Position numbers and translations under genes: made by a program
Shown here: positions 63,391-64,000 of the stretch, in pieces
Layout: each line of letters opens with the position of its first letter
How positions within the stretch are numbered: the first letter of the stretch is position 1
The notes under the pieces: generated by a model
The model's database searches: none
The model's input: the letters and a program-made list of their open reading frames with translations, nothing else
Told to the model about the DNA's origin: nothing
Assembly: GCA_949517355.1 (NCBI GenBank)
Contig: CATDIL010000001.1
Span: 62,001 to 126,000, forward strand
Origin: an uncultured Mycoplasmatota bacterium
GTDB lineage: Bacteria; Bacillota_I; Bacilli_A; Mycoplasmatales; Mycoplasmoidaceae
Direction of reading: 5' to 3'
Length of the DNA: 64,000 bases

Positions 63391-64000
63391 TTAATCTTTT
63401 TTTAATTCACTAAATGGAGTTTCAATTTGTTGAGATCTACCAAAGAATTCAACTTCAACAGAAGCTGTTCCTTTTTCAAGATCAATGTTTCTAATAGTAC
63501 CAACAGTTCCTGCGAATGCCCCAACAGTAATTTGAACATTTTCACCAATTTTTAAATCAGTTGTATAAACTGGTTTTTCAACAACTGGTTCAACTGCTGC
63601 AACATTTTCCACTTCTGCTTTTGGCGCTTCTTCAGAAGCCGCTTGTACATTTGTGTTAACGTTGTTAAATTCACTAATAGTAATTGGAATAGGCATTGCA
63701 CCTTTACCGCTACTACCTACGAATCCCATTACACCATTGGTGTTACGGATTGTATATCAAATATTTTTATCCATAATCATATTAATGAAAATATAACCTG
63801 GAAATTTATTTGCAATTTTAGTACGAATTTTTTTGTATTTACCATCTGGAGTAGTTTCTCATTTAGTAGTCTTAGTATTCTTCATTGATTTAGGCAATGA
63901 AGGATCATTTTTTGAAAAAATTTCTTCTTTTACAATAGTACGTTTAAAGATTTTAATTTCTTTAACGTGGTCTTCATATCCAAAGTTACGAATTTTTTCA
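63391..64000 (-). CDS. nusG: Transcription factor NusG (N terminus outside window)
   Basis: The frame is open to the window edge. The NGN domain shows IKIFKRTIVKEEIF, KIANKFPGYIFINMIMD, WYTIRNTNGVMGFVGSSGK. The KOW domain has KIGENVQITVGAFAGTVGTIR and VEVEFFGRSQQIETPF. Two insertions are seen: about 25 residues inside NGN (NDPSLPKSMKNTKTTKW...) and an Ala/Glu/Val-rich linker of about 40 residues before KOW. Some 20-30 N-terminal residues are missing from the window. Confidence 0.93.

Overview
The window is a chromosomal piece of a mycoplasma (class Mollicutes, hominis/pneumoniae-type). It is very AT-rich and gene-dense, with many 1-20 bp gene overlaps. UGA is read as tryptophan throughout: dozens of conserved genes (dnaE, valS, thrS, adhE, topA, infB, dnaK) are intact only under that code. 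An LspA signal peptidase and three lipobox proteins fit a wall-less, lipoprotein-coated cell. I cannot place the species from this sequence alone. I see no insertion sequence, prophage, CRISPR array or rRNA operon.

Layout. 1-12.2 kb is mostly + strand: end of folA, scpA-scpB (chromosome segregation), DegV, a YtpR-like tRNA-binding protein, a YqaJ-type nuclease, thiI, NrnA, dnaE, 5'-3' exonuclease, a DJ-1 family protein and short HPF. 12.2-19 kb is - strand: rpmB, pgi, and a gmk-rlmN-prpC-prkC cluster followed by ktrB, with ktrA and rpe divergent. 20-33 kb holds an LRR lipoprotein, trxA, topA, tRNA-Glu and tRNA-Gln, pyrG, lspA, a pseudouridine synthase, tsaB, rimI, a CaCA exchanger, CIRCE-controlled dnaK, a Lys/Cys-rich small basic protein and a lipoprotein. 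33-47 kb holds hemW-miaA-(FAD mini-protein)-trmL, a degenerate HAD protein, thrS, two OB-fold proteins, a second DegV, an MBL hydrolase, a SAM methyltransferase, ruvX, tRNA-Arg, valS and a C39-peptidase ABC exporter whose ATPase domain has decayed. 47-64 kb holds truB, a TtcA-like thiolase, the nusA-infB-rbfA operon behind a leader hairpin, a second CaCA exchanger, a thiamine-type ECF S component under a TPP riboswitch, tRNA-His, ribF, small membrane proteins, adhE, a secreted NlpC/P60-like lipoprotein, a membrane protein behind a 25-bp poly-T tract, rpsB and part of nusG.

How the genes fit together. Sugar phosphates enter glycolysis through Pgi, Rpe serves the pentose-phosphate side, and AdhE regenerates NAD+. 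Thiamine and flavin supply come from import (ThiT) and RibF. tRNA and rRNA modification is well represented (ThiI, TtcA-like, MiaA, TrmL, TrmR-like, TruB, RluD-like, TsaB, RlmN). The parts most worth a second look are the C39 ABC protein with no visible Walker A and an 11-bp repeat array upstream, the TPP riboswitch whose hairpin buries the ribosome binding site, the poly-T promoter region, the histone/metallothionein-like protein, the secreted papain-fold lipoprotein, the ThrRS with a lost editing site, and the FAD-only mini-reductase.
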